Below, in pieces: positions 26,649-35,783 of a stretch of 64,000 bases of DNA; within the stretch, counting starts at the first letter, position 1; each line of letters starts with the position of its first letter. Made by a program: the position numbers and the translations under genes. Source of the stretch: Candidatus Thiodictyon syntrophicum. GTDB taxonomy: Bacteria; Pseudomonadota; Gammaproteobacteria; Chromatiales; Chromatiaceae. Below the pieces are notes generated by a model. The model worked only from the letters and a program-made list of their open reading frames with translations. It made no database searches and was not told the origin of the DNA. Location of the stretch: the NCBI RefSeq assembly GCF_002813775.1, contig NZ_CP020370.1, positions 310,001 to 374,000 of the forward strand, given 5' to 3'.

Positions 26649-27863
26649 ATGTCTGAAAACGACCCGGCACGCATTCTGATCATCGACGATGAGCCCATGG
26701 GCATCGAGATCATCGCCCGGGCGCTCGCCCCGGACTATGCCTGCGAGTTCGCCCTGTCCGGGCCCGAGGCCCTGGCGCGACTCGGAACGGGGGAACTGCC
26801 GGCCCTGATCCTGCTCGACGTCATGATGCCGGGCATGGACGGCTTCCAACTGTGCCGGTGGCTCAAGGCCGAGCCCGGCACCCGGGAGATTCCCGTGATC
26901 TTCATCACGGCGGCCCAGAACAGCGAGAGCGAGACCAGCGCCCTGCTGGCCGGCGCGGCGGACTTCATCAACAAGCCGGTCAACCCCCAGGTGCTGCGGC
27001 TGCGCGTGGGGATGCAGATCCTCCTGCGGGAGCGCGAACAGACCTTACGCGGGCTGAACGCCGGACTGGAGCAACGTGTGAGCGAACGCACCCAGGCGTT
27101 GCGCGAGAGCCTGACCCAGGTCGAGGCGGCCAATCGGGCCAAGGATCGGTTCCTGGCCAACATGAGTGTCGAGCTGCGGACCCCACTCAACGGCATCGTC
27201 GGCCTGCTCGGGCTCCTGCACCAGGAGGAAACCGATGCGGACAAACAGGAGCGGCTCGCCGGCGTACTGGATATCGCCGCGGCCCTGTCCCGGCTGTTCG
27301 GCGACATTCTGGAGATCTCCTCCTTCGAGACCAACCAGGTGCTGCTCAATCCGCACGAATTCGCGCCGGACGACCTCTATCGCCGCCTCTACGCGGCCGT
27401 GGGTCCGTCGGCCGCGGCCAAGGGCCTCGACCTGCGGCTCGATCTGGCGGGCCTGCCGCCCTGCCTCTGGGGCGACCTGCAACGGCTGTCGCAACTGCTG
27501 ATCCAGTTGCTGGGCAATGCGGTGAAGTTCACCGCGGCCGGCTCCGTCACCCTGCAGGTCCGGGTCGCGGGCGAGGCCGGCGAGCGACTCCGCCTGGCCT
27601 TCGAGGTCGCGGACACCGGTTGCGGCATCCCGAGCGAGGCCCGGGCGCGGGTCTTCCTGCCCTTCGAGCAGGGCGATCAGGCCGATCTTGCGGGCGTCGG
27701 CGGCGCCGGGCTCGGCCTGACCATCGCCCGGCACCTGGCTGGCCTGATGAACGGCGGACTGCGGCTGGCCGCGAGCGATGCGACGGGCAGTACCTTCGTC
27801 GCCGAGGTCTGGCTGGACCGCCTGGCCGAGTCGGCGGCGGACCTGAAACCGCGCACGCACTGA
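26649..27863 (+). CDS. Receiver plus histidine-kinase-like protein lacking the phospho-accepting histidine
   Basis: The start at 26649 (MSENDPARILIIDDEP) is preferred to an upstream one outside the receiver fold. Residues 8-125 are a receiver with Asp57 in ILLDVMMPGMDG. After a coiled coil come a HisKA-like region and an ATPase domain with LLGNAVKF, DTGCGIP and GAGLGLTI boxes. The H-box reads NMSVELRTPLN: Val174 (GTC, 27168-27170) stands where His is needed. It can probably bind ATP but not autophosphorylate in the usual way. Its receiver resembles that of the GGDEF protein at 31436, so it likely listens to the neighbouring HPt domains. Confidence 0.85.
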   Translation: MSENDPARILIIDDEPMGIEIIARALAPDYACEFALSGPEALARLGTGELPALILLDVMMPGMDGFQLCRWLKAEPGTREIPVIFITAAQNSESETSALLAGAADFINKPVNPQVLRLRVGMQILLREREQTLRGLNAGLEQRVSERTQALRESLTQVEAANRAKDRFLANMSVELRTPLNGIVGLLGLLHQEETDADKQERLAGVLDIAAALSRLFGDILEISSFETNQVLLNPHEFAPDDLYRRLYAAVGPSAAAKGLDLRLDLAGLPPCLWGDLQRLSQLLIQLLGNAVKFTAAGSVTLQVRVAGEAGERLRLAFEVADTGCGIPSEARARVFLPFEQGDQADLAGVGGAGLGLTIARHLAGLMNGGLRLAASDATGSTFVAEVWLDRLAESAADLKPRTH

Positions 27864-27895
27864 ATGCCCCCGTGCACGGCAGCCACCTCGCACCC

Positions 27896-30800
27896 ATGAA
27901 ACGTATCACCGCGATTGCCCTGGCGTATGCACTCTTGGGGGCCGCCGGCCTCACCCTGGCGATCCCGCCCGGTTACGCCAGCCCGGTGTTCCCGGCCGCC
28001 GGCCTGGCGCTCGCCTGCGCGCTCTGGTTCGGGCGCGCGGCGCTGCCCGGCGTCTGGCTCGGCTCCGCGCTGCTCAATCTCGCGCAGACCTGGCTGGGCG
28101 GCACGCTCAACCCGACTACGGTCGGCGTGGCGCTGGTGATTGCCGCCGGCGCGACCCTGCAGGCCGAGGGCGGGCGCCGGCTGGTGACCCGGTGGCAGGG
28201 GAGCGCCTGGCGCGCCTTGGAACGCGACCAGGACGCCTTCGCCTTTCTCCTGCTGGGGGGCGTGCTGGCCGCGGTGGTCTCGGCGTCCATCAGCGTCACT
28301 GCGCTCGCCGCGACCGGGGTGGTCGAGCGCGCCGAGGTGCCCTTCACCTGGTGGAACTGGTATGTCGGCGACTGCCTGGGCGTGCTGGTGTTCGCGCCGC
28401 TGGCGCTGTCCCTGCTCAACCGGCAGGACCCCCTGTGGCGGGAACGTCGCCGCCGCTTCCTGATCCCCATGCTGCTGACCCTGGGCCTGGCCGGGCTCGC
28501 CTTCTACGGCGCCGCGCGCTGGGAAAGGCTGTCGCAGGACGGCCAGTTGCAGGGTGATGGCGAGACCATCGCCAGGCGCATCAACGACCGTCTGATCACG
28601 CACCGGGAGGTGCTGTCCTCGCTGCGCCATTTCATCGAGGCGACGCCGGACTTCAGCTTCGCTCAGTTCGAGCAGTTCACGCGCCTGACCCTGCACGACA
28701 ACCCCGACATCTTCGCACTCAGCTTCAATGACCTGGTCACGGAGGCCGAGCGCCCGGCCTTTGAACGTCGGCTGAGCGCCGGGTCGCCGTTCGGCCCCTA
28801 CCGGATCACCGAGCGCGACCGCGAGCGGCGCCTGATCCCGGCCGCCGCCCGGCCCGAATACGTGGCGGTACGCTATATCGTGCCCCTGGCCGACAACCAG
28901 CCGGCCCTGGGCTATGACATCTATTCCGAACCGGTGCGCCGGGCGGCCATCGAGCGGGCGCGCGCCAGCCGTGCCATGGCCGTCACCGCGCCCATCCGTT
29001 TGGTCCAGGAGCAACAGCCGCGGGCGGGGGTGCTGGAGCTGCTGCCCGTCACTGAAACGCCCGCGCCGGGCGGCCCGCGGGAGGGTCGCCTGAGCGGTTT
29101 TGCCGTCGGGGTGGTCAAGGTGGACGAGTTGGTCGAGATCGCGACCCGGGGCCTGGTGCCGGCCGGGCTGGTGCTGCGCTTGACCGATCCCGCGGCGCCC
29201 GTGGCCCAAGGCCTGCTCTACCAGTCGCAGCCCGGGGACGCCGGGCCCCGCCCGCAAGCGGCGCTCCATTGGGGCACCGTGCTGCGCCTGGGGGATCGCG
29301 ACTGGGACCTGTCGGTCACGCCCACCGCGGACTACCGGCAGCAACACCGGCCCTGGCTGGCCTGGGCCGTGGGCGTGGCGGGGCTGATGTTCGCCACCCT
29401 CCTGCAGGTGCTGATGCTCGGCATGACCGGGCGCACCGCCGTGATCCAACGCTATCGCGACAACCTGGAGGAACTGGTCGAGGAGCGGACCGGACAACTG
29501 GCCGAGCGCACCCGTCAGGCCGACGCGGCCAATCGGGCGAAAAGCGAATTCCTTTCCAACATGAGCCACGAGATCCGCACCCCGATGAATGCCATGCTCG
29601 GCCTGGCACAGGTGCTGGAGCGCGACACGCTGTCAAGCGAGCAGCGGCAGATGGTGCAGCGCATCCGCGCGGCCGGGCGGACACTGCTCGGCATCATCAA
29701 CGACATCCTCGACCTCTCCAAGATCGAGGCGGGACAGATCCAGGTGGAAACGCGCCCCTTCGAGCTGCTGCCCATCCTGGCGCAGGTCGAGAGCCTCATG
29801 GGCCAGTTGGCCCGCACCAAGGGGCTCGGTTTGCGGATCGACGCGCCGCCGGGCCTCGCCAACTGGCTGCGCGGCGACCCGTTGCGTCTGGAGCAGGTCC
29901 TCGTCAATCTGGTCGGCAACGCGGTGAAATTCACCGAGCGGGGCCTGGTGCAGGTGCGCGTCCGCCAGCCCGCTGCGGACGCCGACCGGGTGCGCCTGCG
30001 CTTCGAGGTGGCCGATACCGGCATCGGCATCGCACCGGAACACCTGGCCACCTTGGGCCAGCCCTTCACCCAGGCCGACGGCACCATCAGCCGCCGGTTC
30101 GGCGGCACCGGGCTGGGACTTGCGATCAGCAAGCACTTGGTCGAGCTGATGGGCGGCACCTTCGGCTGCGACAGCGCCCTGGGGGTCGGCAGTACTTTCT
30201 GGTTCGAGTTGCCCTACGCGCGGGCCACCGAGGACGACGCCCTCCCGGCCCCGGTCCCGGCGCCCGCGCCGGGGGTCGGGCCGCGGCTGCGCGGGCGACA
30301 CTACCTGGTCGTGGATGACAGTCACATGAACCGGGACCTCCTGGAGCGCGCGCTCACCCGCGAAGGCGCCCGCGCGACCCTGGCCGCCGATGGCCGACTG
30401 GCGCTGGAGATCCTGCGGGCGCAACCGCAGGGCTTCGCCGCTGTCCTGATGGACATCCAGATGCCGGTGATGGATGGACTCGCCGCCACCCGCGCGATCC
30501 GCGACGAATTGAAGCTGGTCGCGCTGCCGGTGATCGCCTTCACCGCCGGGGTGCTGCTGGAGCAACGCCAAGCCGCGCGCGACGCCGGGGTCAACGATAT
30601 CCTGAGCAAGCCGGTGGACCTGAATGAACTGGTAGCGGTGCTCCAGCGCTGGAGCGCGCCCGCCGCGGCCGAGGCCCCGGCGCCCGCACCAGCACCGGCA
30701 TGGGCGTCACCGGGGAAGCACGACCCGGAGCCCCCGGCGGACTTTCCCGCCATCCCCGGCCTCGACACCCGCCGCGCGGCGCTCCAACTCGACCACGACT

Positions 30801-31351
30801 GGGACTTCTTCCTGGCAATGCTGCGCGACTTTGCCGCCGAGTACGGCGATGCGGCGCAACGGATTCGGCTCGACCTGGAGCGCGGCCGCTGGCCCGAGGC
30901 GGCGCGCGCCCTGCATACGCTGCGGGGCACCGCGGGAAATCTCGGCGCCCACGACCTGGTGCAGAGCGCGGCGGTCCTGGAGACGGCGATCAGCGCCCGG
31001 CAACCGGATCTGACCCCCTTGCTCGATGCCTTCGGCACACAGTTCGCCGCGGTGCTGGCGGGCCTCGGCCCCTGGCTGGAGGAACCGGCCGCCGACGTGC
31101 CGGACGCGGCCGTGGCGATCCCGCTCGACCCGGCGCGGCTCGCCGCCTTGGGCGCCGCCCTCGCCCAGGGTGACCTGGCGGCCCTGGACCTCGTGCGCGC
31201 CTTGCAACCGGCCCTGGCCGAGGCCCAGGGCCAGCCGGCGGCACAGACCCTGGCCGCGGCGATCCACCGCCTCGACTTCGACACGGCACTGGCCCTGCTC
31301 CACGCGCATTGGCCTGAGTCCGCGCACCCCGGACCCCCGGGGTCGGCATGA
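27896..31351 (+). CDS. MASE1-CHASE hybrid histidine kinase with REC and HPt
   Basis: The frame is open upstream over the previous gene, but the protein begins at 27896 (MKRITAIALAYALLGAAGL) with a MASE1 membrane domain of about eight helices. A CHASE domain follows (LHDNPDIFALSFNDLVTEAE, YRITERDRERRLIPA, YVAVRYIVPL), then another helix, a coiled coil, HisKA with His558, HATPase boxes, a receiver with Asp853 and an HPt with His1007 (LHTLRGTAGNLGA). Total 1,151 residues. It starts 32 bases after the pseudokinase gene. The kinase-REC-HPt part is a paralogue of the protein at 23260-26364; the sensor parts differ. No strong ribosome-binding site is seen. Confidence 0.85.
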   Translation: MKRITAIALAYALLGAAGLTLAIPPGYASPVFPAAGLALACALWFGRAALPGVWLGSALLNLAQTWLGGTLNPTTVGVALVIAAGATLQAEGGRRLVTRWQGSAWRALERDQDAFAFLLLGGVLAAVVSASISVTALAATGVVERAEVPFTWWNWYVGDCLGVLVFAPLALSLLNRQDPLWRERRRRFLIPMLLTLGLAGLAFYGAARWERLSQDGQLQGDGETIARRINDRLITHREVLSSLRHFIEATPDFSFAQFEQFTRLTLHDNPDIFALSFNDLVTEAERPAFERRLSAGSPFGPYRITERDRERRLIPAAARPEYVAVRYIVPLADNQPALGYDIYSEPVRRAAIERARASRAMAVTAPIRLVQEQQPRAGVLELLPVTETPAPGGPREGRLSGFAVGVVKVDELVEIATRGLVPAGLVLRLTDPAAPVAQGLLYQSQPGDAGPRPQAALHWGTVLRLGDRDWDLSVTPTADYRQQHRPWLAWAVGVAGLMFATLLQVLMLGMTGRTAVIQRYRDNLEELVEERTGQLAERTRQADAANRAKSEFLSNMSHEIRTPMNAMLGLAQVLERDTLSSEQRQMVQRIRAAGRTLLGIINDILDLSKIEAGQIQVETRPFELLPILAQVESLMGQLARTKGLGLRIDAPPGLANWLRGDPLRLEQVLVNLVGNAVKFTERGLVQVRVRQPAADADRVRLRFEVADTGIGIAPEHLATLGQPFTQADGTISRRFGGTGLGLAISKHLVELMGGTFGCDSALGVGSTFWFELPYARATEDDALPAPVPAPAPGVGPRLRGRHYLVVDDSHMNRDLLERALTREGARATLAADGRLALEILRAQPQGFAAVLMDIQMPVMDGLAATRAIRDELKLVALPVIAFTAGVLLEQRQAARDAGVNDILSKPVDLNELVAVLQRWSAPAAAEAPAPAPAPAWASPGKHDPEPPADFPAIPGLDTRRAALQLDHDWDFFLAMLRDFAAEYGDAAQRIRLDLERGRWPEAARALHTLRGTAGNLGAHDLVQSAAVLETAISARQPDLTPLLDAFGTQFAAVLAGLGPWLEEPAADVPDAAVAIPLDPARLAALGAALAQGDLAALDLVRALQPALAEAQGQPAAQTLAAAIHRLDFDTALALLHAHWPESAHPGPPGSA

Positions 31352-31435
31352 CCCAAGGGCGAGTGCCGCCGGCAGGCCGTCCCGCACCCCGCGGCACGCG
31401 GCGCAATCGCACGTCAGACTGGAGGAACAGAGTCC

Positions 31436-32407
31436 TTGAACACCCCGCACGACACCAAGGCACGGATCCTGATCATCGACGACAGCCCGGCCAACATCCA
31501 CATCATGGCCCGCGCGCTCGCCCCCGAGTTCAGTTGCGAATTCGCCCTCTCCGGGCCCAAGGCACTGGCCCGCCTGCACGGCGATGACCTGCCGAACCTG
31601 ATCCTGCTCGATCTCATGATGCCGACCATGGACGGCTACGAAGTGCTGCAGCACCTCAAAGGGGACCTGCGCACCCACCAGATTCCAGTGGTCGTCATCA
31701 CGGCCAATAACGACCCGGAAAGCGAAACCCTCGCCCTGCTGGCCGGGGCGGCGGACTTCATTCAGAAACCCGCCAATCCCCATGTGCTGCGCCTGCGGGT
31801 CGGGACACACATTCTGCTGCGGGAGCGGGAAGAGGCGCTGCGCCGGATCAACGAGGAGGTCAGGCAACTCGCCTTTTACGACCAACTGACCGGTCTGCCC
31901 AACCGGCGCCTGCTGCTGGACCGCCTCGAACAGCCCAACCGCCGCCAGGATTTCGGCGCCCTGATGTTCATCGACCTGGACGACTTCAAGGCTTTCAACG
32001 ATACCCTGGGCCACGCCGCGGGCGACCTGCTGCTCCAGGAGGTCGCCAGGCGCCTGACCGGCTGCGTGCGCCGCAGCGACAGCGTCGCCCGTCTCGGGGG
32101 CGACGAGTTCGTGGTCGCACTGGAGAATCTGAGCCGGCCCCTGGACGTCGCGGCCGCCCAGGCCGGGCTGGTCGGCGGCAAGATCCAGGCCGCACTCAAC
32201 CAACCCTATCGCCTGGCCGACGGCGACCACCTGTGCTCCGCGAGCATCGGGGTCGTCATGTTCGACCAGGATCAGGGAACCGTGCAGTCGTTGCTGGAGT
32301 GCGCCGATATCGCGATGTATCGCGCCAAGGCGGCCGGCCGCAATACCCTGCGTTTCTTCGATCCGGACCTGGAGGCCCGCTTCGCCGCCGTTGCGATCAG
32401 GACCTGA
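31436..32407 (+). CDS. Receiver-GGDEF diguanylate cyclase (PleD-like)
   Basis: The TTG start at 31436 follows GGAGG by ten bases. A receiver (Asp59 in ILLDLMMPTMDG) is joined by a short helix to a GGDEF domain (FYDQLTGLPNRRLLLDRL, FIDLDDFKAFNDTLGHAAG, RLGGDEFVVAL near residue 220). The intact GGDEF motif predicts c-di-GMP synthesis when the receiver is phosphorylated. It is the likely output of the upstream kinases. The end (RFFDPDLEARFAAVAIRT) stops where related GGDEF-EAL proteins continue into an EAL domain, and a truncated Rpn gene follows immediately, so it may be a shortened protein. Confidence 0.88.
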   Translation: MNTPHDTKARILIIDDSPANIHIMARALAPEFSCEFALSGPKALARLHGDDLPNLILLDLMMPTMDGYEVLQHLKGDLRTHQIPVVVITANNDPESETLALLAGAADFIQKPANPHVLRLRVGTHILLREREEALRRINEEVRQLAFYDQLTGLPNRRLLLDRLEQPNRRQDFGALMFIDLDDFKAFNDTLGHAAGDLLLQEVARRLTGCVRRSDSVARLGGDEFVVALENLSRPLDVAAAQAGLVGGKIQAALNQPYRLADGDHLCSASIGVVMFDQDQGTVQSLLECADIAMYRAKAAGRNTLRFFDPDLEARFAAVAIRT

Positions 32408-32901
32408 TCGCCCAGAAGGCCCTGACCGCGGCCGGGACCCTCCCGCCGGTGCTGCCGGTGGTCCTCGACAACGGCGAGTCGCGCTGGACGGCGCCGACGC
32501 AACTGTCCGCGCTGATCGACCCGGCCCCGGGCGGGCTGGCACACTATCGCCCCCACTGGTCCTACCTGCTGCTCGACGAAGGGGCGATCGTGGGCGGGGA
32601 GACCTACCCGGCCGAGGTCCAAAACCTGGTCGCGGCCCTGTTCCAGTTGGAGAAGGCGCGCGACGAGCCGACCTGGCTCGCGGTTTACGCCCGGCTGGTG
32701 GCGCTGTTGGACAGCGGCGCCTTGGACAGCCTTAAGCGCGCCTTCGGCCGCTGGATCTACCGCAGTTTCATCCGCAAGAAGCGCCCGGGCATCCGTTTAC
32801 CGGACATCAATGATTTTCAAAAGGGTCGAATGCGAGGGAGCGGCGGCGTGGCCTTCGGTGGACTGCGCTATCGCTTGTCCACCCTAAGGCCGGAACGATG
32901 A
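32397..32901 (+). pseudogene. Rpn-family nuclease, truncated at both ends
   Basis: From DLIAQKALTAAGTLPPV through VVLDNGESRWTAP and HWSYLLLDEGAIVGG the sequence is the middle of an Rpn (transposase_31/YhgA-like) recombination-promoting nuclease. The catalytic N-terminal third is missing: the frame enters directly from the 3' end of the GGDEF gene, which it overlaps by 11 bases in another frame. The C-terminal part (GIRLPDINDFQKGRM) runs into unrelated sequence. Confidence 0.65.
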
Positions 32902-32904
32902 CCA

Positions 32905-33155
32905 TTTGGCGGCCAAGGCTTCAGCCTTGGCCGGCCGATCCAAGGCTGAAGCCTTGGACTCCTCCCGAAAACCCCGAGAGACCCCGAGATGTCGACACGC
33001 GGCTGAGAAGCGCGCGGATTTTCAGTGGCTCAAGCCGCAACGGCCACTGGGAGCGCCGCACCCCAGTGCGGCGAGGCATCTGCTCAACCCACACCGGCAG
33101 GGTGATCCGCGAGATCGCGCCGCACTGGGGTGCGGCGCTCCCAGGCCGGACCGGA
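32905..33155. repeat. Intergenic palindromes between Rpn remnant and deaminase gene
   Basis: Two hairpins: GGCCAAGGCTTCAGCCTTGG (32912-32931) with an inverted partner CCAAGGCTGAAGCCTTGG (32940-32957), and TGGGAGCGCCGCACCCCAGT (33048 onward) with ACTGGGGTGCGGCGCTCCCA (33124-33143). No gene is supported in 32902-33556. Confidence 0.75.
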
Positions 33156-33193
33156 CTCCAAGTGAGGCCTGGGGCGATTTCCGGAAAACTCCG

Positions 33194-33325
33194 TGCTGCG
33201 AAGGCTCGACCGGCGGTAAGCGAGGCGACTCGACCGGAGGTCGAGGCTTCAGCGGGCGGCGCCGCGTCCGGCTGAAGCCTCGACCTCCGGTCTGTGGCCT
33301 GGGTACGAAATGATGCGGAGTTCAC
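33194..33325. repeat. Inverted copy of the repeat at 8.1 kb
   Basis: Read on the minus strand, this segment runs GGTGAACTCCG, CACAGACCGGAGGTCGAGGC, TTCAGCCGGACGCGGCGCCG and CGAGTCGCCTCGCT, in the same order as 8086-8215. The two copies are about 25 kb apart in opposite orientation. Confidence 0.8.
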
Positions 33326-33447
33326 CTCCACGACAACGGTTACAACCGGGAAGGCTAACGGGGTCTCCGCCGTCCCGCACTAAGGCCCCGCCGGCCTCGA
33401 TCATCGTTCCGGCCACCGCGGTGTGTCGGTCGGCCTTCAGGCCGACC

Positions 33448-33553
33448 GACTGGGAGCGCCGCACCCCAGTGCGGCCCGGCCTGTCCGCAGCACGCAACGC
33501 AGCGGTCGCCAGCGAGATCGCGCCGCACTGGGGTGCGGCGCTCCCAGTGGCCG
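33448..33553. repeat. Second copy of the TGGGAGCGCC hairpin
   Basis: TGGGAGCGCCGCACCCCAGT and ACTGGGGTGCGGCGCTCCCA flank about 60 bp, as at 33048-33143. The inner part shares GAGATCGCGCCGCACTGGGG with the first copy. Confidence 0.75.
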
Positions 33554-33556
33554 GGA

Positions 33557-35158
33557 TTATGATCGAGGCCGCCCCGCTGCCCAGTCCTCCGCGCGCTCGA
33601 AGGACTGAAAGGCCGCCTCCAATGCCCACTGCCGACCGGCCTTCGCGCTCCCGGCGAGCCAGTCGCGGCAGGTCTGCGAGGGTGTAGCGCTCCCGGGTTC
33701 ATCGTGCGCGCAGGCGGCGACGGGCGCGGTGTGCGCCGGGTCGCGCCACAGGCTCGCGCCCGCAAGGAAGCTGTAGGTCAGTCCGTTGCGCGAGAGTTGC
33801 TTGACCTGCGCATAGGAGAGGCCGTAGTCCCTGACGGCGCGCAGATACTCGTTGGTCAGGTCGATCCGCGACACCCCGGCATCGTCGGATGCCAAGACCA
33901 CCGGGACCCCCGCGGCCAGGTAATCGGGGAAGGGATGATCCTGGCCTTTCACCCCCAGGATGAGGTCGTTGCTGGTCAGACAGACCTCCACGGCCGTGTC
34001 CCGGTCCGCCATGATTCGGAGCGTCTGAAACGCCGAATCTTCATAGCCGATAACGACCCCGTGGCCGATCCGCTCGGCCCCGGCGACCGTCACTGCCTCG
34101 CGGATGTGGGTGCGCAGACGCTCCGGCGGCACCAGCCCCAGGGTCAATTCACCGGCGTGCAGGGCGATCCTCACCTTGGGTGCCCGCCGGGAGAAGAATG
34201 CCACCATGCGCATATGCAGGTCGTAATCGCGCAGGGCGACCGGGTCGTCCTCCGGGGCGACCAGATTGATGGCGGCGACCCGCGGGTTCACCCCGGCCAG
34301 CGCAAAGGCATAGGCAAGTTCGGTGAACACCCGCTGCGGTGGCTGGGTGCGGATGGTCTCCTGCTCCCAGAGCAGGCTCACGGCACAACCGGGTTTGGCC
34401 GAGGGGCCGCCGCACCCTTGAGACTCTGCGTAGGACGCCTCCAGCGCGTCCAGGGCCTGACTGGCCTCGGCAGCCAGCGCCGGCAGTCCCGCGGCGCGCA
34501 ACTGGTCCTCCATGCGGGCGAACTCGGCGGTGAGGTCCTGGCCGGGGCGCCCGTCCGCCGGTTCCGGCCACGCGAGTGTTCCGGCCAGGTGGGCGATACA
34601 GGTGTCCCGTGCGTCCCGGCACTCGCGCTGAATGCCTGAGATCAGTTCGAGGTGCGCAATGTTCTCCGCCGCGGCCCGGTTCCTGATCTCTGTCAGCATG
34701 GCGGTGCCGTGGCGTGGGTCGTCGCCCACGAGACCGAAGACATCGAAGGTGCCGAAGAACTGATCGTGGCCCGACCGCCCCGACTGGCTGAGATCCTTGG
34801 TGGACATCCGATCCACCATCGCGTCGTAGGTATCGTCATCCAGCCGTCCGGCCGCCACCAGGTTGCCGCCCGGCCGGCACGGGGCCGCCACCAGGACCAG
34901 CCGCGCCTTGTCGATGCAGTCCTGATCCGCGGCGGCCCAATCCAGAAAGCTCTCGGCATAGATGGCGCCCGAGAAGTGCGAGTGCAGGTCCGCGCCCTTG
35001 GGCAGGCGCGTGAGGAACTGTCGCAGCAGCGGTGGCCGATCCCGATGGGCATCGAACCACAGGGCGGCGGCGCTGCCGTCGGGCTGCGCGCTCGTGGGGG
35101 CGCTTGCGGCAATGCTGAAGGCCAGCAGCGCGGCGACGATGGGGGTGTGTCGGTTCAT
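33557..35158 (-). CDS. Secreted adenosine-deaminase-like metalloenzyme
   Basis: The 533-residue product has a signal peptide (MNRHTPIVAALLAFSIAA, ending near TSAQ). The amidohydrolase TIM-barrel metal ligands are in order: DLHSHFSG (about 58), RIALHAGELT (about 334), ERIGHGV (about 364) and LASDDAGVSR (about 429), as in adenosine deaminases. An insertion with paired cysteines (residues about 80-220) and extra Cys near the end fit a periplasmic protein with disulfides. Likely reaction: hydrolytic deamination of adenosine or a related purine nucleoside outside the cytoplasm. The C-terminal 20 residues abut the repeat field. No neighbours in the pathway. Confidence 0.8.
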   Translation of the reverse strand: MNRHTPIVAALLAFSIAASAPTSAQPDGSAAALWFDAHRDRPPLLRQFLTRLPKGADLHSHFSGAIYAESFLDWAAADQDCIDKARLVLVAAPCRPGGNLVAAGRLDDDTYDAMVDRMSTKDLSQSGRSGHDQFFGTFDVFGLVGDDPRHGTAMLTEIRNRAAAENIAHLELISGIQRECRDARDTCIAHLAGTLAWPEPADGRPGQDLTAEFARMEDQLRAAGLPALAAEASQALDALEASYAESQGCGGPSAKPGCAVSLLWEQETIRTQPPQRVFTELAYAFALAGVNPRVAAINLVAPEDDPVALRDYDLHMRMVAFFSRRAPKVRIALHAGELTLGLVPPERLRTHIREAVTVAGAERIGHGVVIGYEDSAFQTLRIMADRDTAVEVCLTSNDLILGVKGQDHPFPDYLAAGVPVVLASDDAGVSRIDLTNEYLRAVRDYGLSYAQVKQLSRNGLTYSFLAGASLWRDPAHTAPVAACAHDEPGSATPSQTCRDWLAGSAKAGRQWALEAAFQSFERAEDWAAGRPRS

Positions 35159-35783
35159 CCTGGAAAGAGCAGTCAGCCGTCAGCGATCAGCCGTCAGCCA
35201 TAAGTGCATCAGCATCTTACGAGCCGTCTTGGAGCCGCAGGCGCCCACCCGACAGGTGATGCACCGGGTGGTCAGGAACTCTTGAAACGCAGAGCCAAAT
35301 GCTGAAAGCTGATCGCTGACTGCTCTTTTTAGGTTCATAGGTTACAGATGAACGGCGTTTTGAGGTTGGCGCAGGCCCGGTTGCCGAGTGTTTTCTTGCT
35401 TCCAGGCTCCGGCGTCACTGCGATTAAGTTAAGCCCTTCTGGCTCCCACGCGGAAGCAGGGGAGCAAGTGCGGGCGCTCCGCGTCCATTGCCAAGACCGG
35501 ACGCGGAGCGCCCGCGCGGCATTCCCACGCTGGAGCGTGGGAACGAGAAGCGAAACAAAGCCCTGAAGGGGCGTGACATACCAGCCCAGGGCAACGCCCT
35601 GGGAAATGGTCGTAAAATCGGTACAGCCCTGAAAGGGCGTGACATCGCGGCGGGGCTGCCGATGTCACGCCCTTTCAGGGCTAGCAGGTTTTACGACGCA
35701 ACCCCGGGGCCTTGCCCCGGGCTGGTATGTACGACCCCGTTGGGGTCGCCCGACAAGATAAGCCGAAACGGGGTACTGGCATC
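35159..35783. repeat. Repeat field: several nested palindromes, no gene
   Basis: AGCAGTCAGCCGTCAGCGAT (35169-35188) is mirrored by an ATCGCTGACTGCT near 35311-35323. Further on are GGGCGCTCCGCGTC/GACGCGGAGCGCCC, TTCCCACGCTGGAGCGTGGG, GCCCTGAAGGGGCGTGACAT and GCCCTGAAAGGGCGTGACAT (about 35560 and 35628) with an inverse GATGTCACGCCCTTTCAGGG (35662), and CCCCGGGGCCTTGCCCCGGG. The AGGGCGTGACA units are a REP-like set. Confidence 0.75.

Noticed and set aside
24211-26670. 819-codon minus-strand frame
   Set aside because: It is antisense to the first hybrid kinase, whose motifs are beyond doubt; long shadows are expected at this GC content.
26852-27895. N-terminal extension of the second hybrid kinase (348 codons)
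   Set aside because: It reads a different frame of the receiver-pseudokinase gene and is Arg/Gly/Pro-rich; the MASE1 domain starts at 27896.
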